From contig JALCRV010000014.1 of NCBI GenBank assembly GCA_022652945.1, positions 1 through 49,450 on the forward strand: 49,450 nucleotides of DNA. The letters are read 5' to 3'. Both the position numbers and the translations under genes were made by a program. A model generated the notes under the pieces. The model saw nothing but the letters and a program-made list of their open reading frames with translations, was not told the DNA's origin and ran no database searches. The stretch is from Bacilli bacterium. Lineage in GTDB: Bacteria; Bacillota_I; Bacilli_A; RFN20; CAG-288. Of this stretch, positions 25,105 to 33,244 are shown piece by piece (the first letter of the stretch is position 1; each line of letters starts with the position of its first letter).

Positions 25105-27045
25105 TCAATCAATTTCAGAATCGGTTTCTTCATCAATTAAAGCGGTTGTGAGGTCGGTGTAGATCTCATGGTATTCTTTTTCTCGGCCATTGCTGACTAT
25201 GTAAGATAAGCGCTTTTGCAGAGAAGCATCTTCTTTGATTAAATTGACGATCAAAGGATTGTACCGAGTGCCTTTCTGATTATCCAATTCCTTCAGCAAA
25301 TCGCCAAAGGATTTGCCCACTGAGTAATTCCTGCCTAATTTATCAGTCCCCGCATCCAAGGAATCCGCAATTGTGACAATATCGGTGAAAAGCCTGTATG
25401 GCGATTTCGTGTTGTCCTGATTTTCCGGATAACCTTTGCTGCCATCGTAAAATTTATGATGGAAGAAAGCTACATCAGCATATTTTTCCAAATCTTTGTT
25501 ATTGCGCAGCAGTTCATATCCCACTCTTGAATGAAGCTTGATGGTGGCAAATTCCGCATCGGTCAGTTTCCGACGTTGAAGGTTGATCAAATCCCAAAAG
25601 GGAGCCTTACCGATGTCGTGTAAGAAGGCGGCATCGCCGATATAATCGATGGCGGCTTTGAAATTATCTTTTTGAGAAGCATCTTTTGAATATATAGGTG
25701 TGTCCTTGAAGAAGTCAGGATTTGATTTTAAGGCGCTTTTAGCAATCGATACGGAAATTAATTGAACCATTTTTGAATGGAGAGCTGTGAAAGTCTGCTG
25801 ATGCAGGAAAAGCTCCTCGATAGCTTTTACAAACTCTTCGCCACCGTGGACAATCGGCAACATGTCATTCAGGTAGTCGCTGGTTACTTGAGACAAATCG
25901 GTGTTTTTGCCACTTTGGGGAATGGAAGACAAATAGGCGATTGTTTCATTGAAGATGCTAGAGATCTTCTCTTGGGAATACTTTGAATCACCATTCTCCA
26001 TCAAGTAGGAATAACAAAGGTCAATCCCGATTGTCAAAAAGTAGATAATTGCATTTGAGTTATAAAGACTTTTTTCCAAAGTTGAGTCTTTTCTTTGCAG
26101 AAAAAGATTCTCAAGTCGTAATTTGTATTCATTTGGTAAAATATGACCCAAGGAAACTGAACAATAAAGATAATGCGAGTAAATCATTAAATGATTAGGA
26201 TCTTGTAAATTATCATTTTGCTCCTTAAAGAACTCATAGCAAATTTTCAACAAGCGCCCCTTTGCTTCAATTTGCGACAAATCAGGAATGGGTAAATCCT
26301 TGTCATAGATTCTCCTTTTACCAAAGGTCATAAAAACATCGGTAATCACAATATATGAATTCAAAAGCATATTATCCATAAAAGCTTTGGTCTTATCAGT
26401 GATATAAGGGCTAACAAAGTCCACCCGTTTCTTGAACAAATTAAAAGCTGTTTCTAAGTCTAAATAATCGTATCGTCGTTTCATCAATTGATATTCCGCA
26501 TGACTGAGGAAGTCATTGAACATCATGGCGATAATTCTGAGTTGGGTATCCGTAGCATAACCTTTAAACCCATCGATAAAAGTCAGCCCATATTCGGCAG
26601 TCTTATATGATTCCTTGACCTTTTCCGCCCAGAGATATTTTGATTGAACCAGGGATAAAAAGTTCGTTAAGAAGATAATGCCTTCGTTGGAGACGTGGTT
26701 GTATTTATAATTGACTAAAATCACTTTTTCAACAAAATCATCCATCAGCAGAAAATCCAGATTGCCACCGTTATAAATTTTGTCAATCATGCTCATAAAA
26801 TCTGAGCATTGCTTTGGTGAAAGGGTAAAAGGGTTGGCGAAAAGCGGCTTAATTACCTCATCAATCATTTTGGTGTTGGAGATGTATTGCCCCCTGACCA
26901 AAGAAGACTTTGTGTGAAGGATAGCAATCCAAGCATCCTCACTTTCCTGTTTCTGATGGAGTTGATTTTCTAAATCATATCTTTTTTCGTCCAAGGAAAA
27001 ATAGTCTTGCAGAAACTGGGCCATTGACAGTTCTTGGGATGACAT
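25105..27045 (-). CDS. large HD-GYP-like domain protein
   Basis: I chose the ATG ending at 27045, because AAGGAGGA lies just upstream; the in-frame ATG 18 bases earlier would put that site inside the gene. The product has 646 residues. About 460 N-terminal residues are mostly helical, TPR-like in feel, but with no motif I recognise. The C-terminal domain has the HD-GYP pattern: LHDIGK (H476, D477), KLH (H505), FFHHKFYDGSKGYP (H529-H530; one residue more than the usual HHERxDGxGYP) and IADSLDAGTD. Unlike the HD-GYP-like protein at 10082, it keeps the full HD pair. Hydrolysis of a cyclic dinucleotide is the family expectation; the insertion in the GYP motif leaves the substrate open. It is followed downstream on the same strand by no other gene. 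Confidence 0.82.
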   Translation of the reverse strand: MSSQELSMAQFLQDYFSLDEKRYDLENQLHQKQESEDAWIAILHTKSSLVRGQYISNTKMIDEVIKPLFANPFTLSPKQCSDFMSMIDKIYNGGNLDFLLMDDFVEKVILVNYKYNHVSNEGIIFLTNFLSLVQSKYLWAEKVKESYKTAEYGLTFIDGFKGYATDTQLRIIAMMFNDFLSHAEYQLMKRRYDYLDLETAFNLFKKRVDFVSPYITDKTKAFMDNMLLNSYIVITDVFMTFGKRRIYDKDLPIPDLSQIEAKGRLLKICYEFFKEQNDNLQDPNHLMIYSHYLYCSVSLGHILPNEYKLRLENLFLQRKDSTLEKSLYNSNAIIYFLTIGIDLCYSYLMENGDSKYSQEKISSIFNETIAYLSSIPQSGKNTDLSQVTSDYLNDMLPIVHGGEEFVKAIEELFLHQQTFTALHSKMVQLISVSIAKSALKSNPDFFKDTPIYSKDASQKDNFKAAIDYIGDAAFLHDIGKAPFWDLINLQRRKLTDAEFATIKLHSRVGYELLRNNKDLEKYADVAFFHHKFYDGSKGYPENQDNTKSPYRLFTDIVTIADSLDAGTDKLGRNYSVGKSFGDLLKELDNQKGTRYNPLIVNLIKEDASLQKRLSYIVSNGREKEYHEIYTDLTTALIDEETDSEID

Positions 27046-27087
27046 TATTCTTCCTCCTTGCAAATCTAATCTTATTTGCTTAAAAGA

Positions 27088-27543
27088 CTATTTTGACATT
27101 TCAGCCTTTTGTGGCCTATCCATCAACTCATAATATCGATGCCAATCTTCAAGGCGTTGAAGGGGAATTGATTCACCTTGGCATTGAATAATCGATCCGA
27201 TATGCGTCTTATCGAATTCGCATTGGTATTCATTGCCGTCTTTAACAATTACGAAGCCTGCCATCAAATCGATATCTACCTCACCGATTTTATATTCTAA
27301 AAAGCACTTTGTTCTATATCTGTTGACTCGATTAGGTGGCTGCAACTGACCCAAGTCATTCATTGCGCTTTTAGTTTTTTCGATATCGTCCTCAGCAATC
27401 ATAATATCTATGTCATGAAAGTCGTCCGTTCTCTTTAAAAAGAAAAGCAGCAGGGAAGCCCCGACAGCCCAAACGATTCCTTTATCGTTGAAGACTTTTG
27501 CAATCTTGCATAAAACGCGCAATTTATCCTCTTGTGTCACCAT
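27088..27543 (-). CDS. nucleotidyltransferase-superfamily protein
   Basis: The 151-residue protein has the beta-polymerase-type nucleotidyltransferase segment GASLLLFFLKRTDDFHDIDIMIAEDD, with the metal-binding aspartate pair D-I-D, and a further acidic strand EVDIDLMAG. The family includes aminoglycoside nucleotidyltransferases, toxin-antitoxin MNT proteins and many uncharacterised enzymes. Its size and lack of other motifs prevent a specific call. It lies 42 bases upstream of the HD-GYP gene on the same strand, so they are probably co-transcribed. Confidence 0.7.
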   Translation of the reverse strand: MVTQEDKLRVLCKIAKVFNDKGIVWAVGASLLLFFLKRTDDFHDIDIMIAEDDIEKTKSAMNDLGQLQPPNRVNRYRTKCFLEYKIGEVDIDLMAGFVIVKDGNEYQCEFDKTHIGSIIQCQGESIPLQRLEDWHRYYELMDRPQKAEMSK

Positions 27544-27767
27544 GTTTTTGACCTTTTATATATATTAAAATTTTAAGGCCAATACCATTATTTGTAAAGA
27601 AAAAAAGCGACTTGGAAGCACCATATAAAAACAAGCTTCCTTTTGTTGAGGAAAACCAATCGATTTTTGCTCAATCTTTTCAATTTTACCGCTACTATTG
27701 CATCTCAAACTTTTTTCTTCGACGAGTCTAAATAGTAATATAATATGGAACGTGTCGGAGGTGTTTT

Positions 27768-29129
27768 ATGAACTTTTTAAGCGTGCTTAGCAGTACAGTA
27801 ACGGCAGGAAATGAACCTTTTGATATTCTCTTGCCTATCGGACTTATTCTTTTGCTTTCGAAGACTTTGGCCTTGGTTTTTTCAAAAATCCACCTGCCCC
27901 AAGTCATCGGATACTTGGTCGCTGGTTTGCTGGTCGGTTTGATTTTCTTTATTCCTAATCAAACGATACTTACGACTTTTACTATCAATGGTATCAATGA
28001 CTTAGCGAAGATCGGCGTGGTTCTGATTCTTTTCACCGCTGGACTTGAGACCGATTTGCAAAAGATAAAAGCCGTAGGTTTCGCTTCGGTCGTCATCACC
28101 TCTTTAGGTGTCTTAGTTCCTCTCGGCTTAGGATTCCTTGTCGCTTGGTCTTTTATGCCGACAAACAGCGTCTATGAGAATCTATATTACGGAGTAATTC
28201 TTTCCGCCACTTCGGTTTCAATTACCGTTGCGACTTTGAAGGAATTGCATAAATTGGATACCCCGGTCGGCTCTGCCATCGTTTCCGCAGCTATTTTGGA
28301 TGATATCATCGGTATCGTTCTTCTTTCCTTAGTAATTTCCTTATCCGGTGGGGATGCTGGGACTAAGTATGTCGAAAACGAAGGATTGAATATTCTTCTG
28401 ATTGTCTTAGTCATGATTGGCTTTTTTGCGGTCTCGGCAGTTTTGGGTTTCTTCATTCGCAAACTATTCGATTGGATGGGGAAGAAATGGCCTCACCATA
28501 TCAGAATCCCGATTTTCTCTTTGGCCTTCTGCTTCCTCTGGGCCTACTGCGCTGAGAAGTTCTTCAACATCGCGGATATTACCGGGGCTTATGTGGCTGG
28601 CTTGATCCTCTCCGCTACTAATTCCAAGCATTATATCGACCACCGTGCCGATACTACTGCCAACTTGCTGTTCACTCCAATTTTCTTCGCCTCGATCGCG
28701 CTGAAGATGTACACCTCCAACCTTGATTTCTCCGATTTGAATTTCCTGTGGTTCGGAATCTGCTGGATTTTCGTCGGGGCTATCGGCAAAGTCATCGGGG
28801 CTGGCTCGGGCGCCTTAATGTGCAAGTTCAACTTCAAAGACTCCTTAAGAATCGGCTTGGGCATGATGGCGAGAGCCGAGGTTCTTATTGTCTGCGCTCA
28901 AAAGGGCGTCGATGCTAACTTGGTTAGCTTAAAGATTATGCCGTTTACTCTCTGCTTGATTATCCTTACTTCCTTCATCACTCCTATTCTTCTTAAGTTT
29001 GCTTATAAAGGAGAATTGGAGGATTCAACCGCTTTAACTAATGGGAGCCCTTCTCCTGTTCCTGCGGTTTCAGGCGCTACACCCAATCCAGAGGTGACTA
29101 CGTCTGATAAAGACAAGGTGGAAAAATAG
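27768..29129 (+). CDS. CPA2-family cation:proton antiporter
   Basis: This 453-residue protein has about 12 hydrophobic helices. It shows the CPA2 motifs: QVIGYLVAGLLVG near helix 2, LFTAGLETDLQ, SATSVSITVATLKEL, and the ion-binding aspartate pair D178-D179 in SAAILDDIIGIV. It exchanges Na+ or K+ for H+ across the cytoplasmic membrane. There is no TrkA-N regulatory domain; instead a short Pro/Ser/Thr-rich tail follows the last helix. It has a GGAGGTG ribosome binding site, no operon partners and a terminator right after the stop codon. Confidence 0.9.
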   Translation: MNFLSVLSSTVTAGNEPFDILLPIGLILLLSKTLALVFSKIHLPQVIGYLVAGLLVGLIFFIPNQTILTTFTINGINDLAKIGVVLILFTAGLETDLQKIKAVGFASVVITSLGVLVPLGLGFLVAWSFMPTNSVYENLYYGVILSATSVSITVATLKELHKLDTPVGSAIVSAAILDDIIGIVLLSLVISLSGGDAGTKYVENEGLNILLIVLVMIGFFAVSAVLGFFIRKLFDWMGKKWPHHIRIPIFSLAFCFLWAYCAEKFFNIADITGAYVAGLILSATNSKHYIDHRADTTANLLFTPIFFASIALKMYTSNLDFSDLNFLWFGICWIFVGAIGKVIGAGSGALMCKFNFKDSLRIGLGMMARAEVLIVCAQKGVDANLVSLKIMPFTLCLIILTSFITPILLKFAYKGELEDSTALTNGSPSPVPAVSGATPNPEVTTSDKDKVEK

Positions 29130-29151
29130 AATCCTTCGGGATTCTTTTTTT
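29129..29151 (+). terminator. intrinsic terminator after the antiporter gene
   Basis: GAATCC-TTCG-GGATTC followed by seven T begins at the last base of the stop codon. Confidence 0.8.
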
Positions 29152-29168
29152 GTTCACCCCTTCTGCTC

Positions 29169-29174
29169 TATAAT
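29169..29174 (+). promoter_or_regulatory. -10 element of thiN
   Basis: TATAAT lies only 13 bases before the thiN start codon, so the transcript would have a leader of about 7 bases. No good -35 is present. The AAGGA site overlaps the promoter region. Confidence 0.45.
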
Positions 29175-29187
29175 TAATAAGGACATT

Positions 29188-29808
29188 ATGATTAATTATT
29201 TAATTTTATCCGGGGCGCCTGGATTAGAGAATTATTCTTTTGCGGAAGGCTCCTTTATCGTGGGTGTAGATCGGGGAGGATTGGAAGCAATCAAGGCTGG
29301 CATCAAGCTTGATTTAGCGTATGGTGACTTTGATTCTGTTGATGAAGAAGAGTTCCACTTGATTGAGAAAGGATCTAAAAAGGTCATTAAACTCGACCCT
29401 GTTAAAGATGTCACGGATACTGAAGGAGCGGTAGATTATCTTACGGGGCAAGGCAAAATTGTTATCCTCGGTGGAATTAAAGGGAAAAGAGTTGAACATT
29501 TTATCGCTAATCTGATCTTGCTTTCACGACATCCTAACGTCGTGATGGAGGATGAAAATTCTTTGCTGATGACTTTGCTGCCTCGTGAAGATAGTTATGT
29601 TTTTAGCTCTTGTCAGTATAAGTATTTTTCCTTCTTTTCCTTCGAGCAATCTTCCTTGACTCTTCAAGGCTTTAAATATCCTTTGGATTCATATGTGCTG
29701 AAAAGAGATGACCCTTTAGGAATCTCCAATGAACTGGAAGATCAAGAAGGCCGGGTAATAGTAAAGGGAGGAAGAATCTTAGCGGTACTAAGCAAGGATG
29801 ACCATTAG
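29188..29808 (+). CDS. thiN: thiamine pyrophosphokinase
   Basis: The 206-residue protein has the thiamine pyrophosphokinase signatures DRGG near the start, YGDFDSVDEEE (the metal/ATP-binding GDFDS) and KDVTDTEGAVDYL. The third motif, usually GGRxDH, reads GKRVEH here, so an Asp is replaced by Glu. The enzyme converts salvaged thiamine plus ATP to thiamine pyrophosphate. It lies just upstream of the TPP riboswitch and the thiamine transporter thiT, which makes the pathway clear: import then activation. It lies before, not behind, the riboswitch, so it does not appear to be TPP-controlled. Confidence 0.92.
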   Translation: MINYLILSGAPGLENYSFAEGSFIVGVDRGGLEAIKAGIKLDLAYGDFDSVDEEEFHLIEKGSKKVIKLDPVKDVTDTEGAVDYLTGQGKIVILGGIKGKRVEHFIANLILLSRHPNVVMEDENSLLMTLLPREDSYVFSSCQYKYFSFFSFEQSSLTLQGFKYPLDSYVLKRDDPLGISNELEDQEGRVIVKGGRILAVLSKDDH

Positions 29809-29852
29809 TCACAGTTGCATTATGTTTTAATTCTGCTTAAGATAGTCATGTC

Positions 29853-29944
29853 GATCTTAGGGGAGCTCTGAATAAGGGCTGAGAGGCTGAATAAGCGACC
29901 CTATAACCTGATCTAGGCAATGCTAGCGAAGGGAAAAGAAAGAT
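29853..29944 (+). ncRNA. TPP riboswitch (THI element)
   Basis: The conserved TPP aptamer parts are present: GGGGAGCTC, GGGCTGAGAGG, CGACCCTATAACCTGATCT, and GCAATGCTAGCGAAGGGAA. It is followed by a terminator and by thiT, so high TPP should stop transcription of the transporter gene. Confidence 0.96.
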
Positions 29945-29966
29945 ATTTAATCCATATCGTCTTTTC

Positions 29967-30002
29967 ACCGCTTTTTGCTTATCAGAAGCGGTTTTCTTTT
30001 TT
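29967..30002 (+). terminator. terminator of the TPP riboswitch expression platform
   Basis: ACCGCTT and AAGCGGT enclose TTTGCTTATCAG, followed by TTTCTTTTTT. It ends 13 bases before the thiT start codon. Confidence 0.8.
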
Positions 30003-30014
30003 CAGGAGGATCTT

Positions 30015-30656
30015 ATGAAAAAAGATCAGATTGTCAGGACAATGTGTGAAGTGGCAGTTTTTGCAGCGTTAGGGTATGGACTGGATATGCTTTCCGGTTT
30101 GTATTCCCATTTCCTCTTTCCAAACGGCGGCTCGATTGGGATCGCAATGGTTTGTGTCTTTTTCATAGCCTTTAGACGCGGGTTAATCAGCGGAATTGCC
30201 ACAGGGTTGATTATCGGTCTGTTGCAGTTAATCGGCGGTGTCTATGTCTCCGGTCTTGCCGATACAGGCTTTAAAGTCTTCTGCCAAATTGCCTTAGATT
30301 ACTGGTTGGCCTATCCTATGGTGGGTTTTGCCGGGGTTCTGACGTGGAAAATAAGAAAGGCCACCACTGGTAAGGAGATGGCCATTTATATTGGGCTGGG
30401 CTGCTTAATCGGCGGTTTATTAAAGTATCTTTGCCATTTTCTTTCCGGTGTGCTTTTCTGGCCTGATGATCTGTGGGGTGTAGGTGGCTCAACCATTTAT
30501 TCTCTTCTTTATAATGGGTCTTATATGCTGCCGAGTATCATCTTATGCGGGGCTATTATGGTCTTCACTGGGTATAAATATCCTTTCTTCTTCGGTAAAG
30601 AGAAAGGCTTTGATAAGGCGGTTAAGGAATCCGAAACTGCTGAAGCCCAAAAATAA
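30015..30656 (+). CDS. thiT: thiamine ECF transporter S component ThiT
   Basis: The 213-residue membrane protein has six hydrophobic helices and the ThiT-like features IVRTMCEVAVFAALGYGLDML, a GGSIGIAMVCVFFIAFRRG segment and a DYWLAYPMVGFAG substrate-pocket helix. It binds thiamine and pairs with the common EcfAA'T module encoded elsewhere. The TPP riboswitch and adjacent thiN support the call. The start codon follows AGGAGG. Confidence 0.94.
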   Translation: MKKDQIVRTMCEVAVFAALGYGLDMLSGLYSHFLFPNGGSIGIAMVCVFFIAFRRGLISGIATGLIIGLLQLIGGVYVSGLADTGFKVFCQIALDYWLAYPMVGFAGVLTWKIRKATTGKEMAIYIGLGCLIGGLLKYLCHFLSGVLFWPDDLWGVGGSTIYSLLYNGSYMLPSIILCGAIMVFTGYKYPFFFGKEKGFDKAVKESETAEAQK

Positions 30657-30688
30657 AAAAGCTTTCTTAAATGTTTCTTTGCCTCCTT

Positions 30689-30715
30689 TTGAAATGGAAT
30701 GGTTTCAAGTATAAT
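30689..30715 (+). promoter_or_regulatory. promoter with inverted repeat upstream of the ferredoxin-NADP reductase-like gene
   Basis: TTGAAA (30689-30694) and a perfect TATAAT (30710-30715), 15 bases apart. TTGAAA-TGGAATGG-TTTCAA is an inverted repeat lying over the -35 and spacer and could be an operator. Confidence 0.5.
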
Positions 30716-30751
30716 CAAAACAGAAGCAGACATTAAAAAGGGGGAGTACCT

Positions 30752-31696
30752 ATGCTAGACATCGTGATTATCGGCGGAGGTCCGATTGGCCTATACGCTG
30801 GAGTTTTAGCTTCGCTTCATAATTTAAACGGTATTATATTCGAAGCGAGAGATGTTAAAGGCGGGCAACTTAATCTCTACCCTGAAAAAACTGTTATCGA
30901 TCTGCCCGGCCATCTTTCTTTAACCGCTGATGAATTTGAAAAGCTGATGGAAAAGCAACTTCTGGAAAAACCAAATCATCCGGAAATTCATATGTGCGAA
31001 TCGGTTGATACTTTCGTTAAAGATGGTGATCATTACATTGTGAAAACGAGGGAAGGGGAATACCAGACCCGAACGATTCTGATCGCCTCCGGCATGGGAA
31101 ACGCTCAACCACGGAAACCCGGTTTGCCAGGTGAAGACCAATACAAAAATATCATCTACGCTTTAAGGGATAAATCGCTTTGTGAAGGTAAGAAAGTCGT
31201 CATTCTGGGTGGAGGTGACTCCGCGGTAGATATGGCTAACCTGGTGGTTGATTTAACCGCTTCGCTTTCGATTGTCCATCGCCGCAACGAATTCCGCGCT
31301 CAGTCCTCCTCAGTCGAGAAACTAAAAGCTAGCCGTGCCAAGATTTATGTTCCGTATAATACTACTGCTTTGATTGGGAAAGACGACCGTCTGACAGGTG
31401 TTGAAATAACTAACAATGAAACCCAGGAGAAGAAGATCTTGGAAGCGGATTTGCTTTTTGTCAACTTCGGTATGGTTCCGGCTCAAAATGATTTTCCGCT
31501 TGAGAAAAACGGGATGAACATTGTCACTTACGATTTCTTTATGACCTCTTTAGAGAATGTCTTCGCTGTAGGCAATACGATTAACTATCCAGGCAAAGTC
31601 AAGAATATTACTTGCGGGATGGGAGAAGCGGTGGTAGCTGTAACGAAGATTGATCAGATTATTAATCCTGGTAAGAATATACCTGTGCATTTTTAA
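30752..31696 (+). CDS. ferredoxin--NADP+ reductase, YumC-like (type 2)
   Basis: The 314-residue flavoprotein has FAD-binding IIGGGPIGLYAG (residues 6-17), a GGQLNLYPEKTVIDLPG segment and an NADPH-binding VVILGGGDSAVDMAN. It also has a C-terminal FAD site with the VFAVGNTINYPGKVKNI stretch. The CxxC redox pair of thioredoxin reductases is absent, as in the YumC/type 2 group, so ferredoxin-NADP reduction is the best assignment. The ferredoxin at 22293 is a possible partner. Own promoter and a GGGGGAG site; no operon partner. Confidence 0.9.
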   Translation: MLDIVIIGGGPIGLYAGVLASLHNLNGIIFEARDVKGGQLNLYPEKTVIDLPGHLSLTADEFEKLMEKQLLEKPNHPEIHMCESVDTFVKDGDHYIVKTREGEYQTRTILIASGMGNAQPRKPGLPGEDQYKNIIYALRDKSLCEGKKVVILGGGDSAVDMANLVVDLTASLSIVHRRNEFRAQSSSVEKLKASRAKIYVPYNTTALIGKDDRLTGVEITNNETQEKKILEADLLFVNFGMVPAQNDFPLEKNGMNIVTYDFFMTSLENVFAVGNTINYPGKVKNITCGMGEAVVAVTKIDQIINPGKNIPVHF

Positions 31697-32189
31697 TTAT
31701 TAGTATTTGTTTAAAAATTTAAGCGCTAATATGAACATATTTGTTTTAATGAAAAGAACTTGATGTAAGCTTCACTTTTGGTTAGCTCTTATGAGAAAAA
31801 ATCAAGCCGAAAAAGGCCTGAAAAATGGCGACAAGATTATAATAAACTGACTTGTCTCCAAAATTTCCCTTATGTCTTATTAAACTAATTATTATTTTTA
31901 TTTAAAATTAAGTGAATGAGAAGAAAATAGCTACATTGCCTTTAAGTTTTGAACACTCACTCCTTTTCATATCTTAACGGCTTTTCCATGAAAAGACGGC
32001 TAATTTTCTGAAAAAAGTTCAAAATTTTACGGCTTTTACAAAACAGCAGCTGATAATGTATTTCTTTTAAGTCGGGAATTAGCTTAGTTTTTTTTCTTCC
32101 TTATTAGGTTGGCGTTGTCTTTGATTGACGTTTCGCTTTTAAGTGGGAAAAATTTCAATTTTAAGATTGGTGGAATATTTTAATGCTTT
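31697..32189. other. AT-rich intergenic region upstream of the GEMM-type riboswitch
   Basis: About 490 bases without a plausible gene. There are short repeats of ACGGCTTTT (about 31978 and 32030) and the small hairpin CTTTTCCATGAAAAG at about 31981. I see nothing else of known class. It may hold operators for the large surface operon downstream. Confidence 0.4.
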
Positions 32190-32218
32190 TTGCTTGCTTT
32201 GAACTAATTAAGTATATT
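32190..32218 (+). promoter_or_regulatory. candidate promoter for the riboswitch-surface protein operon
   Basis: TTGCTT (32190-32195) and TATATT (32213-32218) are exactly 17 bases apart and end just before the riboswitch. Confidence 0.5.
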
Positions 32219-32221
32219 ATT

Positions 32222-32307
32222 TGTGCAAATGTTAATAGCAAAACCAAGGCAACTTGGCGGCGCAAAACTAAAGGGTCCTTAAGGGATAGCCAGTTGCCAA
32301 GTTGCTG
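32222..32307 (+). ncRNA. GEMM-I (cyclic di-GMP class I-like) riboswitch
   Basis: The conserved GEMM-I layout is present in order. AGCAAAACC is followed by a stem CCAAG-GCAA-CTTGG capped by a GNRA tetraloop (32244-32257). Then come CGCAAAACTAAAGGGTCC, the second hairpin region, and GGGATAGCCAGTTGCC, matching the family pattern GCAAACC / GACGCAAAGC / AGGGTCT / GCCAGTTGCCG. The base two before CAAA is A where GG is common in c-di-GMP binders, so the exact ligand (c-di-GMP or cGAMP) stays open. It lies 11 bases before the start of a surface-protein operon, a typical location in Firmicutes. Confidence 0.82.
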
Positions 32308-32317
32308 AAAAGGTTTT

Positions 32318-33244
32318 ATGAAAGCAAGTAAAGCAAAAGCTATTCTTTCCACATTGACCTGTCTTGTTGCTGTTAGCTTCATTATGGCTAGCGCGACTTT
32401 TGCTTGGTTTAATTTCAATATCACCAACAATCAATCGATTGTAGCCACCGCTGGCAACATTTCATTAACTGACTTTTCCGCTAACGCTTTAAAGTATGTT
32501 TATCCGACATACGGCGCTTCCTCTTCTTCCTCCTCTTCAACTTCTTCGGAAGGGGAACCGATGTACAACTATCAGGAAGATGGGACGGTTACGAGCTACG
32601 ATGTTTTGACTCAGGAAGTCAAAATGAATAAATATGATCCTTTCATCCTTTACCTCCGCGGGGAAAAGGTTGATGTTTTGAATACGAACATCGTTTTAAA
32701 ACTGTCATATTCTTGCAAGACTTACACGGATGCGACCATTTCCTTAAAAGCCCAACGTTTAGTTAACTGGCCTTCTTCTAGCAAACGGATCACAGATTAT
32801 CTCGATTACTGGGTCTCTTCTGTCGATTATTCTTCCTTGGCTTCCGTCACCTATAACGGAACAGTTTATAATTCCACAGATACCAATGGTGCACTTAATG
32901 TTCCTTTTTATGGCATGAAAGAAAATGAAAGACTATGCCATAACTCAACTGAGACCATCACCGACACGACTTCTCCCTTGTATTACAGGCATTTTTATGG
33001 TGATAGTTCGATAAATTCATTGACCTTAATGTCGACTGATTATTCTTATAGTTCAATGGTTGCAGGAAGCGTCTCCAACGCAACAGCGACCGGCGATGGT
33101 GGTTTTTCCATCACCGGTAATTTCTACTTGAATGTGGATTATAACCAGTCCACCTTGAATTCCTATTCCACCTCGCTTTCGGCGGATACCACGATTTCCT
33201 TAGGAATGGATTATTCTTTGGTCCTTGAGGCCATCCAGGATTGA
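32318..33244 (+). CDS. secreted or membrane-anchored surface protein, first gene of the riboswitch operon
   Basis: The 308-residue protein has a signal peptide (about residues 1-29, hydrophobic core ILSTLTCLVAVSFIMASATF) directly followed by AWFNFNITNNQSIVATAGN. This layout recalls the N-termini of TasA/camelysin-type matrix proteins, where the region after the signal begins with an aromatic-rich strand. A Ser-rich linker (about 69-78) follows, then a beta-rich, Tyr/Ser/Thr-rich domain of about 220 residues. I cannot name a family with confidence. Its start is preceded by AAAAGG immediately after the GEMM-I aptamer, so its translation or transcription is probably ligand-controlled. Its stop overlaps the next start codon (TGATG). 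Confidence 0.75.
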   Translation: MKASKAKAILSTLTCLVAVSFIMASATFAWFNFNITNNQSIVATAGNISLTDFSANALKYVYPTYGASSSSSSSTSSEGEPMYNYQEDGTVTSYDVLTQEVKMNKYDPFILYLRGEKVDVLNTNIVLKLSYSCKTYTDATISLKAQRLVNWPSSSKRITDYLDYWVSSVDYSSLASVTYNGTVYNSTDTNGALNVPFYGMKENERLCHNSTETITDTTSPLYYRHFYGDSSINSLTLMSTDYSYSSMVAGSVSNATATGDGGFSITGNFYLNVDYNQSTLNSYSTSLSADTTISLGMDYSLVLEAIQD

